A stretch of DNA of 64,000 bases from Paraburkholderia domus (GTDB lineage: Bacteria; Pseudomonadota; Gammaproteobacteria; Burkholderiales; Burkholderiaceae): positions 1-64,000 of the forward strand of contig NZ_CAJNAT010000020.1 of assembly GCF_905220705.1 (NCBI RefSeq). The letters are read 5' to 3'. Positions 62,487-64,000 of the stretch are shown here, piece after piece. Below the pieces are notes generated by a model. The model made no database searches. It was not told the origin of the DNA and saw only the letters and a program-made list of their open reading frames with translations. A program made the translations under genes and the position numbers. Position 1 is the stretch's first letter; each line of letters begins with the position of its first letter.

Positions 62487-64000
62487 ATGGGTATGGCGGG
62501 CAGTGAATCAGGGGCGTCTCCAACGAATACGCAGTCAGCTGCACAGGCGAGCACGCAGACAGGCACACCAACGAACACCGACGGCGGCGCGGCGCCCACG
62601 CGCACGCCTGGCGTCAGCCCGCTGGACTTTCCGGTGGTCGGCATCGGCGCGTCCGCGGGCGGCGTGCAAGCGCTCCTGAGCTTCTTCGAAAACGCGCCGT
62701 CCGATATGGGTATGGCCTTCGTGGTCGTGCTGCATCTGTCTCCCGACCATGCCAGCAGCGCCGACCAGGTTCTGCAACACGCCACCTCCATGCCGGTGCG
62801 CCAGGTGCAGCACGCCATGGAGGTCGAAAAAAATCACGTCTACGTGATTTCGCCGTCGAACGATCTGTCGCTCGACAACGGCCACCTGACCCCCGTCGAA
62901 GCTGACCGCCCGCGCGGCCGTCCGATTGCCATCGACCTGTTTTTCCGCAGCCTCGCCGACGCGCACCGCGAGCGGGCGATTGCAATCGTGCTTTCGGGTA
63001 CCGGCGCGGACGGCGCGACCGGCATCGGCCGTATCAAGGAACAGGGCGGTGTGACGATCGCGCAAGACCCTGCGGACGCCGAATACCCGGAAATGCCGCA
63101 GAACGCGGTGGCAACCGGCATGGTCGACCTCACGCTGCGCGCGGCGGACATGCCGCGCAAACTTCGCGAGCTCGCCGACAACGCTCGCGCGATCCGCCTG
63201 CCACCCGCGGACGACGAACCCGAAACGCTCGCTGTTGCGCAGCAGGATCCGGCTTCGACCGCCGAGCGGGCTTTGCTCGGCGTGCTCGCCACCTTGCGCG
63301 CGCGCACCGGCCACGATTTCCGTCACTACAAGCGCGCCACGATCCTGCGGCGTATCGAACGCCGACTGCAGGTCAACGGCATTCCCGATCTGCAAACGTA
63401 CCAGGACTATGTCCTCACGCATCCCGACGAAACGCCGGCGCTGCTCAAGGACATGCTGATCGGCGTGACCAATTTCTTCCGCGATCGTGAAACCTTCGAC
63501 GTGGTCGAGCAGGAGATCGTGCCGAAGCTGTTCCAGAAGAAATCCGAGGACGACCCGGTGCGTGCCTGGATCGCCGGTTGCGCGACCGGAGAAGAAGCCT
63601 ATTCGCTGGCCATGCTGCTCGCCGATCATCCGGAGCGGCCTGAAGGAATTCCGGTCCAGTTGTTCGCGACCGACATCGACGAACGCGCAATTGCTTTCGC
63701 GCGCGCGGGTCTCTATCCCGAGTCGATCACCGCGGACGTCCCCGCGCAGCGCCTGCGCCAGTTCTTCACGCATGAACGTGCACACTTTCGCGTCGCCAAA
63801 GCCATCCGGGAAAAGGTGTTGTTCGCCGTGCATAACGTGCTGCGTGACCCGCCGTTTTCGCGTGTCGACCTGGTGTCGTGCCGCAATCTGCTGATCTATC
63901 TCGATCGCGGCGTGCAGAACCAGGTGCTGCAAATGTTTCACTTCGCCTTACAACCCGGCGGCTATCTGTTGCTCGGCAGTTCGGAGTCGGCGGAGGCGGC
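62487..64000 (+). CDS. CheB-CheR fusion protein, N-terminal part (runs off the window)
   Basis: The frame from the ATG at 62487 stays open to the window end (504 codons and two bases). After a Ser/Thr/Gly-rich leader of about 45 residues comes a CheB methylesterase domain (FPVVGIGASAGGVQALL with Ser, LHLSPDHASS with His, IVLSGTGADGATG with Asp). From about residue 255 there is a CheR methyltransferase (HYKRATILRRIERRL, GVTNFFRDRETFD, IAGCATGEEAYSLAML, LFATDIDERAIAFA). Such fusions usually continue with coiled-coil, PAS and histidine kinase domains, which would lie beyond the edge. The AAGGG before ATG may be the ribosome site; a second ATG lies at 62493. Confidence 0.9.
   Translation, partial: MGMAGSESGASPTNTQSAAQASTQTGTPTNTDGGAAPTRTPGVSPLDFPVVGIGASAGGVQALLSFFENAPSDMGMAFVVVLHLSPDHASSADQVLQHATSMPVRQVQHAMEVEKNHVYVISPSNDLSLDNGHLTPVEADRPRGRPIAIDLFFRSLADAHRERAIAIVLSGTGADGATGIGRIKEQGGVTIAQDPADAEYPEMPQNAVATGMVDLTLRAADMPRKLRELADNARAIRLPPADDEPETLAVAQQDPASTAERALLGVLATLRARTGHDFRHYKRATILRRIERRLQVNGIPDLQTYQDYVLTHPDETPALLKDMLIGVTNFFRDRETFDVVEQEIVPKLFQKKSEDDPVRAWIAGCATGEEAYSLAMLLADHPERPEGIPVQLFATDIDERAIAFARAGLYPESITADVPAQRLRQFFTHERAHFRVAKAIREKVLFAVHNVLRDPPFSRVDLVSCRNLLIYLDRGVQNQVLQMFHFALQPGGYLLLGSSESAEA

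Noticed and set aside
62535..63941. Minus-strand frame of 468 codons opposite the CheB-CheR gene
   Set aside because: The plus strand carries unmistakable CheB and CheR motifs throughout; the opposite frame is rich in Arg, His and Gln and has no domain.

Overview
The window looks like chromosomal DNA of a betaproteobacterium of the Burkholderiaceae, most like Paraburkholderia. The DNA is G+C-rich. It carries a Burkholderia-type trimeric porin (mature start QSSVTLYG, terminal Phe), a mixed cobalamin pathway with CobG and CbiD, a ZapE ATPase, MarC, DUF1488, DUF1289 and DUF2934 proteins and several sensor kinases. No rRNA, tRNA or CRISPR array was seen. Identifications come from reading motifs, not from database searches.

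Layout. 1-1.6 kb: the right end of an IS3-family element lies against a decayed type I secretion locus, where a TolC-like gene runs into a fragment of the secretion ATPase. 1.9-11.0 kb: two divergent cobalamin operons. Leftward are cobG, cobH, cobI and cbiG-cobJ behind a cobalamin riboswitch; rightward are cobL, cbiD, cobK and cobM. Together they cover most corrin-ring steps from precorrin-2 towards hydrogenobyrinate, with CbiD and a CbiG domain present and no CobF. 11.0-14.2 kb: a polyamine-binding protein, an agmatinase-family enzyme and a divergent LysR regulator. 14.4-28.4 kb: ordinary metabolic and transport genes (hydrolase, drug efflux, porin, carbonic anhydrase, AlkB with a LexA-like box, SurE, epoxide hydrolase) and a sigma-54 activator.

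28.5-33.9 kb is a patchwork of intact genes and remnants: a MocR fragment back to back with a LivK fragment, and a glutathione transferase fragment running head-on into an adenylate cyclase membrane-domain fragment. With the 0.5 kb scar, this gives three places where two truncated genes meet. 34-40 kb holds a phosphoesterase/cupredoxin pair, a diguanylate cyclase, a phytochelatin-synthase-like lipoprotein and a glutathione transferase.

40.3-43.4 kb is the most accessory-looking part. It has a secreted RHS/YD-repeat protein with a cysteine-rich C-terminus, a small coupled downstream gene that could encode its immunity partner, a possible integrase remnant upstream, and a terminator-like hairpin followed by what resembles the 5' end of a group II intron. 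43.4-53.7 kb holds a monocarboxylate permease with its DUF3311 partner, MarC, a class II amidotransferase, a CobS/CobT-like AAA-VWA pair, transketolase and ZapE. 53.9-64 kb is signalling: a PAS hybrid kinase, a single-domain response regulator, glgX, a DUF2934 protein, a second hybrid kinase and the start of a CheB-CheR fusion that runs off the window.
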